Made by a program: the position numbers and the translations under genes
Shown: one piece after another, positions 1 to 5,750 of the stretch
How positions within the stretch are numbered: position 1 is the stretch's first letter
Layout of the letters: each line of letters opens with the position of its first letter
Origin: an uncultured Clostridia bacterium
Lineage (GTDB): Bacteria; Bacillota_A; Clostridia; Oscillospirales; Oscillospiraceae
Direction: 5' to 3'
Length of the DNA: 6,018 nt
Assembly (NCBI GenBank): GCA_949289625.1
Contig: CASEPH010000021.1
Span: 1 to 6,018, forward strand
Notes under the pieces: generated by a model
What the model saw: only the letters and a program-made list of their open reading frames with translations
Told to the model about the DNA's origin: nothing
Databases searched by the model: none

Positions 1-222
1 CGGCGCAGGCTGCTCAAAAACGGGGATATCGAAGATGCCATCAACGCTATCCAGGCAACAGCGGATGTTGTCCGGCGCGGGCCGGAATATTTGGAGAAAT
101 TCGACGAGGGTCTGTTCCACGACTTGGTGGAGCGGATCGTCGTGGAATCCCAGACCTGCGTCCGCTTCCAGCTGCGGGGAGGCTTGGAACTGAAAGAACA
201 ACTGCGGGAGGTGGGGAGATGA
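1..222 (+). CDS. Large serine recombinase, C-terminal end (partial)
   Basis: The window opens inside this gene; frame 1 is open for 73 codons to a TGA at 220-222. The residues that are left match the extreme C-terminus of Clostridia-type large serine recombinases. A charged helical stretch is followed by the pattern 'FDEGLFHDLVERIVVES' and then 'FQLRGGLEL', the strand-rich tail that usually follows the coiled-coil region in this family. The catalytic domain, recombinase domain and zinc ribbon lie upstream of the window, so activity cannot be judged. The stop overlaps the next start as ATGA, so the two genes are probably translationally coupled. The family call rests on tail similarity and on the two recombinase genes that follow. 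It is fairly safe, but the exact subgroup is unknown. Confidence 0.8.
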   Translation, partial: RRRLLKNGDIEDAINAIQATADVVRRGPEYLEKFDEGLFHDLVERIVVESQTCVRFQLRGGLELKEQLREVGR

Positions 223-998
223 TTCTCCGGAAAATATTGTATGGCTATCAGATTCAAGATGGAGAGATCGGTGCCGTAAAAATCGAGGCAGCAGCCGTAA
301 AAAAAGTGTTTTCCCTGTATAACAGCGGGATGTCCTATCAGAAGATCTCCGATGCCCTCAACGCGGAGAACATTCCGTACAGCCAAGAGGCGCCCCTCTG
401 GAACAAGCACAAGGTCAAGCGCCTGCTGGAAAATCCCCGCTATATGGGCCGGGACGGTTACCCCCCGATCATCAGCAGGGAACTGTTTCAGGAGACACAG
501 GACCTCATTCAAGGGAAAACCGCCGGGTATGCGCCCAAAGCAGAACGCCCGGCGCTCCACCTGAAGAGTCTGCTGCGTTGTGCCCAGTGCGGCGCCCCAC
601 TTCACCAATCAGGCGGAAAAGTCCGCCCAATCGATACCTTGCATCTCAAATGCGGCAGCTGCGGCGCTGTTGTTACGATTCGGGACGAGGTCCTGCTGGA
701 AGAAGCTGCCCGGCAAGTCTCGGAGCATGACGCCCCAAGCCGGGAGTCCTACCAGCCCTCCGGGGAAGTGATCCGCCTGAACAACGCCATCAACCGGGGA
801 CTGGAACATCCTGACGCGCCGGAGGAGGTCATCTCCTTGATCCTGCAGGGCGCCGCAGCCCGCTATGACTGCTGTCCCGCGGCAATTCCTCCCAAAGACA
901 AAACCTCTCTGTCAAAGCTGGATCTAAAGTACATTCGGCAGGTGGTTTCCCATATCGCCGTCTCGGCGGAAAACATGGTGGCTGTCAGCTTCCGGTAG
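219..998 (+). CDS. Recombinase-like DNA-binding protein lacking the catalytic domain
   Basis: This 259-residue protein has the DNA-binding half of a large serine recombinase without the resolvase-type N-terminal domain. Residues about 5-95 match the recombinase domain: 'LYGYQIQDG', a helix-turn-helix-like 'SYQKISDALNAENIP', and 'VKRLLENPRYMG'. A zinc ribbon follows, with Cys121/Cys124 and Cys145/Cys148. The C-terminus ends in the usual strand-rich tail. There is no nucleophilic serine or SRxxR-type motif, so it should not cut DNA itself. The start at 219 is favoured by GGAGG at 207-211, seven bases upstream, and by the ATGA overlap with the preceding recombinase. The intact reading frame and good ribosome binding site suggest a working accessory protein rather than a decaying fragment. 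I infer a role as a directionality or targeting partner for the flanking recombinases. Confidence 0.82.
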   Translation: MILRKILYGYQIQDGEIGAVKIEAAAVKKVFSLYNSGMSYQKISDALNAENIPYSQEAPLWNKHKVKRLLENPRYMGRDGYPPIISRELFQETQDLIQGKTAGYAPKAERPALHLKSLLRCAQCGAPLHQSGGKVRPIDTLHLKCGSCGAVVTIRDEVLLEEAARQVSEHDAPSRESYQPSGEVIRLNNAINRGLEHPDAPEEVISLILQGAAARYDCCPAAIPPKDKTSLSKLDLKYIRQVVSHIAVSAENMVAVSFR

Positions 999-1020
999 GC
1001 CGTCAGGAAAGGAAAACTAT

Positions 1021-2655
1021 ATGGAACAGGTATTGGAACGGCGGGTGCGGGTCATTCCGGCGACGAAAAATATCACCGAGCAAAGAAAGGCCCAGCACGG
1101 CAGGCTGCGTGTAGCCGCTTACTGCCGAGTAAGCACGGACAGCGAGGAGCAGCTTAACAGCTATGAGGCCCAGAAAGCCTACTACACCCAGAAGATCGAG
1201 GAAAATCCGGACTGGGAGTTGGCCGGCATCTTCGCGGACAAGGGCCTCTCCGGTACCAGTATGAAAAAGCGGGATGACTTCAAGCGGATGATCGCCGCCT
1301 GCAGGCGGGGCCGGATCGACACCATCATCACCAAGTCTCTCTCCCGCTTTGCCCGGAATACGGTGGATTGCCTGGATACAGTTCGGATGCTGCGGGCCCG
1401 GGGGATCGGCGTCATCTTTGAAAAGGAGAACATCAATACGCTGACGGAGTCCAGCGAGTTCCTCATCACCCTGTTCAGCGGCTTCGCCCAGGCGGAGAGT
1501 GAGTCCCTCAGCGGGAACGTCGTTCGGGGGAAGCTGATGAGTATGGAAGCTGGTGTCGTCCCCTTCCAATATAAGAAACTGCTGGGCTATCGGAAAGGGC
1601 CGGACGGAAAACCGGAGATCGATCCGGCGGAAGCGGAGACGGTGCGCCGGATCTACCGCCGCTACCTGGACGGGTGCAGCCTGCCCCAAATTCAGCGGGA
1701 ACTGGAGGATGACCATGTTCCCACCGCGGAGGGGATCAAAAAATGGTCCCGGCAGGTGATCCAGAACATCCTGACCAATGAGCGGTATATCGGGGACGCC
1801 CTGCTGGGGAAAACCTATGTCCTGGACTGTATCAGTAAGGAAGTGCGGAAGAACAACGGGGAGCGGATGCAGAGTTATGTGGAGAACAATCACCCCGCCA
1901 TCATCCCCAGGGAAATGTTTTATAGAGTTCGGGAGGAGATGACCCGGAGGGCCAGCAAGCGGAGGGTGATGCAGCGGCACGGCAAGACGGAGCAGGGGAA
2001 GTATTCCGGCAAGTATGCCCTCTCCGAACTCCTGGTCTGCGGGGAGTGCGGGACCCCCTATAAGCGGTGTACCTGGGCCAGAAACGGCAAGAAGCGCATC
2101 GTGTGGCGGTGTGTGTCCCGCCTGGAGTTTGGCACAAAATACTGCCATCACTCGCCCACCCTGGATGAAGAAAAACTGCATGGAGCCATTGTGGAGGCCC
2201 TCAATGAGTTTGCCCAGGCGGATGGCGAGGTCAAGGAGGATGTGCTGAACTTCACCCGCATAGTCTGGGCAGGGCAGGAGACGGACGGCGGCAGCCTGGT
2301 CTCACTCAAGCAGAGGCTGAGTGACATCACGGCGGAACAGGCCCTGCTGCTGGACAAGGTGCTGGAGAATATGGATGACCTGGAACTCAACGCCCAACTC
2401 AAGGCGCTGATGGAGGAAAAGCAGGCGATTCAAGTTCAGGTCCAGACCATGGAGCAGGAGACAGCCCGCAGTGAGAACCAGATGTCCCGCATGGCAGAAC
2501 TGCGGGAGTGGATGGCCCGGCTGGAGGTCAATACCGAATACAATGACGAACAGGTACACATGGCTGTGGAGAAGATCACGGTGTTAGACGCGGAGGCCAT
2601 CCGTATCAAGTTCCGGTATCCTGGGCTGGAGATAGACAAGAAGCTAATAAGCTAA
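1021..2655 (+). CDS. Large serine recombinase (site-specific integrase/excisionase)
   Basis: This 544-residue protein is a full-length large serine recombinase of the kind found in Clostridia integrative elements (TnpX-like family). Residues about 30-170 are the resolvase catalytic domain. It has 'YCRVSTD' with Arg36 and the presumed nucleophile Ser38, 'KKRDDF' with Arg84, and 'KSLSRFARN' with Arg109 and Arg112. Residues about 180-290 form the recombinase DNA-binding domain ('YKKLLGYRKGPDGKPEIDP'). A zinc ribbon follows with Cys340/Cys343 and Cys364/Cys375. Residues about 425-510 are a Glu/Gln/Leu-rich coiled coil, then the conserved tail. It should cut, exchange and rejoin att sites through a phosphoserine intermediate. 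AGGAAAGG at 1005-1012 lies eight bases before the ATG. The gap to the previous stop is 22 bases, which fits one operon. No key residue is missing, so it is probably active. Confidence 0.95.
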   Translation: MEQVLERRVRVIPATKNITEQRKAQHGRLRVAAYCRVSTDSEEQLNSYEAQKAYYTQKIEENPDWELAGIFADKGLSGTSMKKRDDFKRMIAACRRGRIDTIITKSLSRFARNTVDCLDTVRMLRARGIGVIFEKENINTLTESSEFLITLFSGFAQAESESLSGNVVRGKLMSMEAGVVPFQYKKLLGYRKGPDGKPEIDPAEAETVRRIYRRYLDGCSLPQIQRELEDDHVPTAEGIKKWSRQVIQNILTNERYIGDALLGKTYVLDCISKEVRKNNGERMQSYVENNHPAIIPREMFYRVREEMTRRASKRRVMQRHGKTEQGKYSGKYALSELLVCGECGTPYKRCTWARNGKKRIVWRCVSRLEFGTKYCHHSPTLDEEKLHGAIVEALNEFAQADGEVKEDVLNFTRIVWAGQETDGGSLVSLKQRLSDITAEQALLLDKVLENMDDLELNAQLKALMEEKQAIQVQVQTMEQETARSENQMSRMAELREWMARLEVNTEYNDEQVHMAVEKITVLDAEAIRIKFRYPGLEIDKKLIS

Positions 2656-2682
2656 TAAATTAAGAGAGGGGTTTGCATAGAC

Positions 2683-3438
2683 ATGGCGCTGTTTCTCACA
2701 GGCGATACACACGGCGATTTCAGGAGATTCCTGCCGGAGAACTTCTATGAACAAGAAAGTCTGACCAAGGAGGACTTCGTCCTGATCTGCGGAGACATGG
2801 GCGGCGTGTGGTATGGAGACGGCCGGGACGATGAAGGACTGGACTTCCTGGAATACAGGCCATTCACGACCTTATTTGTAACAGGCAACCATGAAAATTA
2901 TGACGCCCTGCGGACCTATCCGCTGGAGGAGTGGCAGGGCGGGAAGATCCGCCGGATCCGCCCCTCGGTACTCTTGCTGGAACGCGGCCAGGTGTTTGAA
3001 ATAAACGGAAAGCGGATCTTCACCATGGGCGGGGCCAGCAGCCACGATATCCAGGACGGCATCCTGGAGCCGGACGATCCCCAGTTCCTCCAGAAGTTCC
3101 AGCTGCTCAACGCAAGGGGGGCGGCTTTCCGGGTCAATCACCGGTCCTGGTGGAAAGAGGAACTGCCCAGCAGGGAGGAGTACCTGGAGGCCAGAAAGAA
3201 TCTGGACAAGGCCGGCTGGAATGTGGACTACATCGTGACCCACTGCGCGCCGACCAGTATCCAGAATGAACTGCTGGGAATGTGGTCCAAGCCAGACGAA
3301 CTGACGGACTTTCTGGAGGAGGTGAGGCAGAGGTGCCGGTTCCGGTACCACTTCTTCGGGCACTATCATAGCGATGGAGTGATACAGAAGCAATTTGTCC
3401 TGCTGTACCAGAAGATCATAAAGTTAAAAGAGAGGTAA
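2683..3438 (+). CDS. Calcineurin-like metallophosphoesterase
   Basis: This 251-residue protein carries the complete metal-binding set of calcineurin-like phosphoesterases. The motifs are 'GDTHGD' (Asp8, His10), 'CGDMGG' (Asp38), 'GNHEN' (Asn69, His70), 'THCAPTS' (His187) and 'FGHYHSD' (His227, His229). Such enzymes use two metal ions to hydrolyse phosphomonoesters or phosphodiesters; the substrate cannot be read from sequence. There is no signal peptide or membrane segment, so it should be cytoplasmic. The start follows AGAGAGGGG at 2663-2671. The gene lies 27 bases after the recombinase stop with no terminator between, so it is probably on the recombinase transcript. Relatives beside recombinases in Clostridia elements are familiar to me, but their role is unknown. 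Nucleotide signalling, nucleic-acid processing or defence are all possible. Confidence 0.9.
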   Translation: MALFLTGDTHGDFRRFLPENFYEQESLTKEDFVLICGDMGGVWYGDGRDDEGLDFLEYRPFTTLFVTGNHENYDALRTYPLEEWQGGKIRRIRPSVLLLERGQVFEINGKRIFTMGGASSHDIQDGILEPDDPQFLQKFQLLNARGAAFRVNHRSWWKEELPSREEYLEARKNLDKAGWNVDYIVTHCAPTSIQNELLGMWSKPDELTDFLEEVRQRCRFRYHFFGHYHSDGVIQKQFVLLYQKIIKLKER

Positions 3439-3443
3439 GAGAC

Positions 3444-3752
3444 ATGGATGACATACTGAACGAACTATATGACCAACTCTATACCCCTCCGCCTCAGACC
3501 GAAACGGAGCAGGAAATAGATGGCTGCCACCGGAAGCTGATCGAGCGCCTGGAGAAGCCGGAACGGCGGTTAGTTTTGCAGATCATAAACTGCCAGGACA
3601 AAATCACCGACATGCAGTCCCGGGACAGCTTCTGGTGCGGATTTCGATTGGCCTGGCAGATCATGGGGGCGCTCTCCTACTCCTGCCGGGATCGAAGAAG
3701 AAAAACAAATGAAGCAGCGGCAGATACATACTTACACAGTGATGATCAGTGA
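3444..3752 (+). CDS. Small hypothetical protein, DUF6809-like
   Basis: This 102-residue cytoplasmic protein has the layout I associate with the DUF6809 family of Bacillota. It opens with 'DILNELYDQLYTP', continues as a charged helical stretch (about residues 20-60), and then has 'SFWCGFRLAWQIM' at residues 62-74, close to the typical 'F..GFRLG..I' pattern. The tail after residue 80 is basic and then acidic and may be disordered. AGAGG at 3431-3435 lies eight bases before the ATG and overlaps the end of the phosphoesterase gene, whose stop is only five bases upstream. That spacing argues for tight co-translation. Family assignment is from memory of the pattern, not from a search. No molecular function is known to me. 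Confidence 0.72.
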   Translation: MDDILNELYDQLYTPPPQTETEQEIDGCHRKLIERLEKPERRLVLQIINCQDKITDMQSRDSFWCGFRLAWQIMGALSYSCRDRRRKTNEAAADTYLHSDDQ

Positions 3753-3798
3753 AAGGGAATCGTTCGAGTTGGATAAATTGGTGAGTCAGTTGAAGTAA
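3709..3798 (+). CDS. Possible 29-residue microprotein overlapping the previous gene
   Basis: An ATG at 3709 opens a 29-codon frame to TAA at 3796-3798. It overlaps the last 44 bases of the DUF6809-like gene in another frame. The peptide, including 'TYTVMISERESFELDKLV', looks protein-like, with a predicted strand followed by a charged amphipathic helix. The stop sits exactly at the foot of the operon terminator, as expected for a true last gene. Against it, the upstream region is only A/G-rich (GAAGAAGAAAAA) with no clear Shine-Dalgarno. It could also be the leftover end of a longer gene. Treat as a candidate. Confidence 0.35.
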   Translation: MKQRQIHTYTVMISERESFELDKLVSQLK

Positions 3799-3842
3799 AG
3801 CGGTGGGGCAGTAATTTGTTGGCTGCATCACCGCTTTATTTC
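3797..3842 (+). terminator. Intrinsic terminator closing the recombinase operon
   Basis: AAAGCGGTG at 3797-3805 pairs perfectly with CACCGCTTT at 3829-3837. GCAG at 3808-3811 extends the pairing with CTGC at 3823-3826. The stem is followed by ATTTCAACTTTTTATTATTTT. It begins at the stop codon of the last possible operon gene, where an operon terminator should be. Confidence 0.8.
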
Positions 3843-3861
3843 AACTTTTTATTATTTTATC

Positions 3862-3890
3862 TTTACAAAATATCGAATTTATAGTATAAT
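3862..3890 (+). promoter_or_regulatory. Near-consensus sigma-70/sigma-A promoter
   Basis: TTTACA at 3862-3867 and TATAAT at 3885-3890 are separated by exactly 17 bases, five of six and six of six matches to consensus. Transcription would start near 3897. No ribosome binding site and ATG follow, but a terminator does at 4028-4087, so a transcript of about 190 bases is predicted. The surrounding DNA is AT-rich, so a chance match is possible. Confidence 0.5.
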
Positions 3891-3892
3891 AA

Positions 3893-4009
3893 CATCAAAT
3901 AATAGGTGTTGAAGAGCAAACCGCAGCTTACGGAACAGAGGTTAAAGATTTCAGATCTAAGTTTTTTAAAAACACAGCCGAGAGGCTGGAATCCCTTGTG
4001 CCGCAATAA
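3893..4009 (+). pseudogene. Start-less 38-codon open frame, likely 3' remnant of a gene
   Basis: The frame is open from the codon after a TAA at 3890-3892 to TAA at 4007-4009. From 'GVEEQTAAYGTEVKDF' to 'FKNTAERLESLVPQ' it reads like the charged helical C-terminus of a real protein. There is no ATG, GTG or TTG in frame before this stretch and no ribosome binding site. A strong terminator begins 19 bases after the stop, which is where a gene end would be. I infer that this is the tail of a gene whose front was removed, perhaps by insertion of the neighbouring element. The alternative is a structured non-coding transcript: CAGCC-GAGA-GGCTG at 3975-3988 forms a perfect five-pair stem with a GNRA loop. 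I do not recognise the protein family. Confidence 0.35.
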
Positions 4010-4019
4010 TTTTGAGACT

Positions 4020-4175
4020 GCATTGGATGACCCGACCCGATCTGAACAAAAAGATGTCATTGTTCAGTTTGGGTAGGGTCATTTTTTGCTTAGAATCCTT
4101 ATATATTGAAATGGTTTCGGGCTTTTCTGTTCGGCATACCCTATGTCACCCGTTAAATACAAACAGAGAAAAATT
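4020..4175 (+). repeat. Direct repeat, copy A (contains a terminator)
   Basis: This segment matches 5639-5799 in the same orientation. The first 69 bases align without gaps at about 74% by hand count. The middle is looser, with about five extra bases in copy B. The last 39 bases (from TACCCTATGTCACC, at 4137) match at 34 of 39. Outside these limits similarity fades. The two copies enclose the protease gene. Similarity runs about 85 bases beyond the terminator, so this is more than two similar terminators. Confidence 0.75.
4028..4087 (+). terminator. Intrinsic terminator with long three-tier stem (repeat copy A)
   Basis: TGACCC at 4028-4033 pairs with GGGTCA at 4076-4081. ACCC at 4035-4038 pairs with GGGT at 4071-4074, and CTGAACAA at 4042-4049 pairs with TTGTTCAG at 4060-4067. 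Six T residues follow at 4082-4087. It would end transcripts from the 3862 promoter. Confidence 0.8.
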
Positions 4176-4405
4176 GAAACGCAAAACGTGTAACCTGAGG
4201 GATTTGAACACCTGCTGTGTCACTGGTGGTGCGTGTTCATCATTTGTCGCTCATGAACGCATCTTCAACCTGGCATGGCGTCAGATTTTTCAGGAGACAA
4301 AGGGTGGCTGTGTGTTATAAAGACCTCGCTTCCGCCTGATATAGTGTTGAACTTGTACCACACTACTTTCCGGGTGCATCTTTTTCGTTAATACAAGACA
4401 AAATT
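4088..4405. other. Intergenic stretch with no confident gene; overlapping inverted repeats
   Basis: Apart from the tail of repeat A, I find no gene here. Open frames across it lack ribosome binding sites or run through the terminator. TGAACAC at 4205-4211 can pair with GTGTTCA at 4233-4239. The same bases, GTTCAT at 4235-4240, can instead pair with ATGAAC at 4253-4258, so two hairpins exclude each other. AGTGT and ACACT around 4343-4364 form another small stem. This could belong to a small RNA ending at the 4406-4438 terminator, but I see no good promoter for it. Confidence 0.4.
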
Positions 4406-4438
4406 CGTCAAAGTCATGTGTGGCTTTGGCGGGTTTTT
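4406..4438 (+). terminator. Intrinsic terminator, 11-pair stem
   Basis: CGTCAAAGTCA at 4406-4416 pairs fully, allowing two G-T pairs, with TGGCTTTGGCG at 4421-4431 around a four-base TGTG loop. GGTTTTTATT follows. The minus-strand side also has a short T tract (AATTTTGTC), so it may work weakly in both directions. No gene that it serves on the plus strand is visible. Confidence 0.75.
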
Positions 4439-4447
4439 ATTAAATCT

Positions 4448-4579
4448 TCATACTGCCTTGATTAGTGTAAGTTCCTCCTGCGCAGATGGAATAGTCTTCG
4501 AAAAAGCAAGCCCTATGACTGGATTGTGGAGGGTCCTCATCCTTTCTGGTATTGATATATGGGAACGCTGCCCGTAATC
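4448..4579 (-). pseudogene. Possible minus-strand coding remnant
   Basis: On the minus strand the frame ending at TGA (4448-4450) is open for 43 codons. From the ATG at 4538-4540 it gives 30 residues ending 'SAQEELTLIKAV', a plausible protein tail. A second minus-strand frame over the same bases is also open ('RKDEDPPQSSHRACFFEDY'), so the true frame, if any, is unclear. There is no spaced Shine-Dalgarno; AAAGG abuts the ATG. I do not recognise a family. It could be decayed coding sequence or chance. Confidence 0.2.
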
Positions 4580-4628
4580 CTATTGCCAGCTCCTAATACA
4601 AATTTTTGTCGATTTATTGTTCAGCATA

Positions 4629-4637
4629 TGGTATAAT
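4629..4637 (+). promoter_or_regulatory. Extended -10 promoter of the protease gene
   Basis: TG at 4629-4630, one base, then TATAAT at 4632-4637 makes a perfect extended -10 element. A -35 match is poor: TTGTCG at 4606-4611 would be 20 bases away. Extended -10 promoters do not need one. The start near 4644 would give a leader of about 55 bases before the protease ATG. Confidence 0.6.
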
Positions 4638-4698
4638 TAGAGCAAACTAACATCTGTATCTGTCACAAAACTAATGATGCATAGGGAGGGTAAATAAA

Positions 4699-5541
4699 AT
4701 GGCTATTATTCCCGCTTTTTTTATGGATGCTGTTATTGCACTCGGGATTCAAATACCTGGCGGGAAGAAACATTGGGTTGGAACCGGTTTTTTAGTCGGT
4801 AGGAAAGAGAAAGAGCATCCAGATAAATCTACAGTCTATATCATTACAAATAAACATGTAGTTAATGGCCAAAATTTACTTTATGTTAGATTTAACAATA
4901 GTGAATCTGCCGGTGTGAAAGACTTACCTATGCCTTTGAAAGTAAATGACGAACTACTTTATACAGATCACCCCCAGGCAAATACTGATATAGTGGCCAT
5001 ACAAATACTACCCCGAGTTATTACCGATAATAAACTTCGTTTGAGTTTTATGGATATAGATGAACATGCCATCACTTTACAGCAAATGAAGGAAACTGGG
5101 GTTGAGGAAGGTAGTTTAGTTTATGCGATTGGGTTTCCGATGAATTTAGTAAATGACACTGTTAAAGCTCCTATTTGTAGGCTTGGCTGTATTTCTCGTG
5201 TTGCAGATGCTTTTGTTTCTCACAACGCAGCGGAGACATTTTTAGTCGATGCGCAAACATTTCCTGGAAACTCTGGCGGCCCGATTATTAGTCGACCAGA
5301 ACATATTTTCATACAAGGAACAGCTCATAATACAAAAGCAAATCTTATAGGAATTCTTAGTGCTTATATACCATATAGAGACACACTTGTCAGCCAACAA
5401 ACACACCAACCCATTATGGTTCGTGAAGAGAATAGTGGTCTAACCATTGTTCATCCAGTTGATAGGATAAAAGAAGTTATTGAATTAGAATATAAACGAG
5501 TATATGAAAAAATGAACTTTCAAGCTACAAAGACAGATTAA
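4699..5541 (+). CDS. Cytoplasmic trypsin-like serine protease
   Basis: This 280-residue protein is a trypsin-like (chymotrypsin-fold, Trypsin_2-type) peptidase. The triad is visible: His53 in 'ITNKHVV', Asp97 in 'NTDIVAIQI', and Ser192 in 'FPGNSGGPI', the classic oxyanion/nucleophile motif. 'GTGFLVG' near residue 30 is the usual strand before the histidine. There is no signal peptide, membrane anchor or PDZ domain, unlike HtrA/DegP proteases, so it should act inside the cell. The last 35 residues form a charged helix that could mediate partner contact. GGGAGGG at 4684-4690 lies eight bases before the ATG, and an extended -10 promoter precedes it, so it is probably its own transcription unit. 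Its codons are AT-rich, unlike the recombinase operon, suggesting a separate origin. Lone intracellular trypsin-like proteases occur as effectors in some phage-defence systems. No sensor partner is seen here, so that role is inference. Confidence 0.92.
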   Translation: MAIIPAFFMDAVIALGIQIPGGKKHWVGTGFLVGRKEKEHPDKSTVYIITNKHVVNGQNLLYVRFNNSESAGVKDLPMPLKVNDELLYTDHPQANTDIVAIQILPRVITDNKLRLSFMDIDEHAITLQQMKETGVEEGSLVYAIGFPMNLVNDTVKAPICRLGCISRVADAFVSHNAAETFLVDAQTFPGNSGGPIISRPEHIFIQGTAHNTKANLIGILSAYIPYRDTLVSQQTHQPIMVREENSGLTIVHPVDRIKEVIELEYKRVYEKMNFQATKTD

Positions 5542-5647
5542 ATTGGGATAGATAACCCCCTTTGCTTGTTGCCTATAAATCATTGTTATGGCTGAATTTT
5601 CCAAATCCTATAGTTATATTTGAATGAAATGCTCTCTGGAGTTGAAT

Positions 5648-5706
5648 GGCCCTACCTGATCTGAACAAGGAATTGTCATTCTTCAGGCCAGGCAGGGTCG
5701 TTTTTT
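5648..5706 (+). terminator. Intrinsic terminator of the protease gene (repeat copy B)
   Basis: CCCT at 5650-5653 pairs with AGGG at 5694-5697. CCTG at 5655-5658 pairs with CAGG at 5689-5692, and CTGAA at 5661-5665 pairs with TTCAG at 5682-5686. Six T residues follow at 5701-5706. It lies about 105 bases after the protease stop. Between stop and stem I see no gene. Confidence 0.75.
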
Positions 5707-5722
5707 ATTTAAACTCCTTGTA

Positions 5723-5750
5723 TTGTAATGTTTTCAGACTTTTCTATACA
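5723..5750 (+). promoter_or_regulatory. Weak candidate promoter for a short transcript
   Basis: TTGTAA at 5723-5728 and TATACA at 5745-5750 are 16 bases apart, each matching four of six consensus bases. It would give an RNA of about 160 bases ending at the strong terminator at 5880-5916. The match is modest, and the same place in repeat copy A keeps only the -35-like half. Confidence 0.2.

Noticed and set aside
1003..2181. 392-codon minus-strand open frame
   Set aside because: It lies wholly opposite the recombinase gene, in GC-rich DNA where the antisense frame is open by codon bias. It is Pro/Leu/His-rich, with no recognisable domain.
3863..4060. 65-codon minus-strand open frame
   Set aside because: It overlaps the promoter, gene tail and terminator on the other strand, and has no ribosome binding site or family resemblance.
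3906..4076. GTG-started plus-strand frame through the copy A terminator
   Set aside because: It has no ribosome binding site and would need to read through the terminator hairpin. The equivalent frame in repeat copy B has an in-frame stop.
4190..4260. tRNA-like T-loop (GGATTTGAAC on plus, GTTCAAATCC on minus)
   Set aside because: The flanking bases do not form a five-pair T stem, and no acceptor, D or anticodon arms could be laid out. No tRNA or tRNA-derived att site is supported.
4012..4320. 102-codon plus-strand open frame
   Set aside because: It has no ribosome binding site and runs through the strong terminator at 4028-4087 and through repeat A. Composition looks random.
4290..4379. 29-codon minus-strand ORF
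   Set aside because: It has only a weak A-rich upstream region and no recognisable family, and it overlaps inverted repeats. Chance is as likely.
3862..4700. Retron, CRISPR or toxin-antitoxin interpretation
   Set aside because: There is no reverse transcriptase, no regularly spaced short repeats, no Cas gene and no recognisable toxin/antitoxin pair in the window. Only a promoter, hairpins and terminators are seen.
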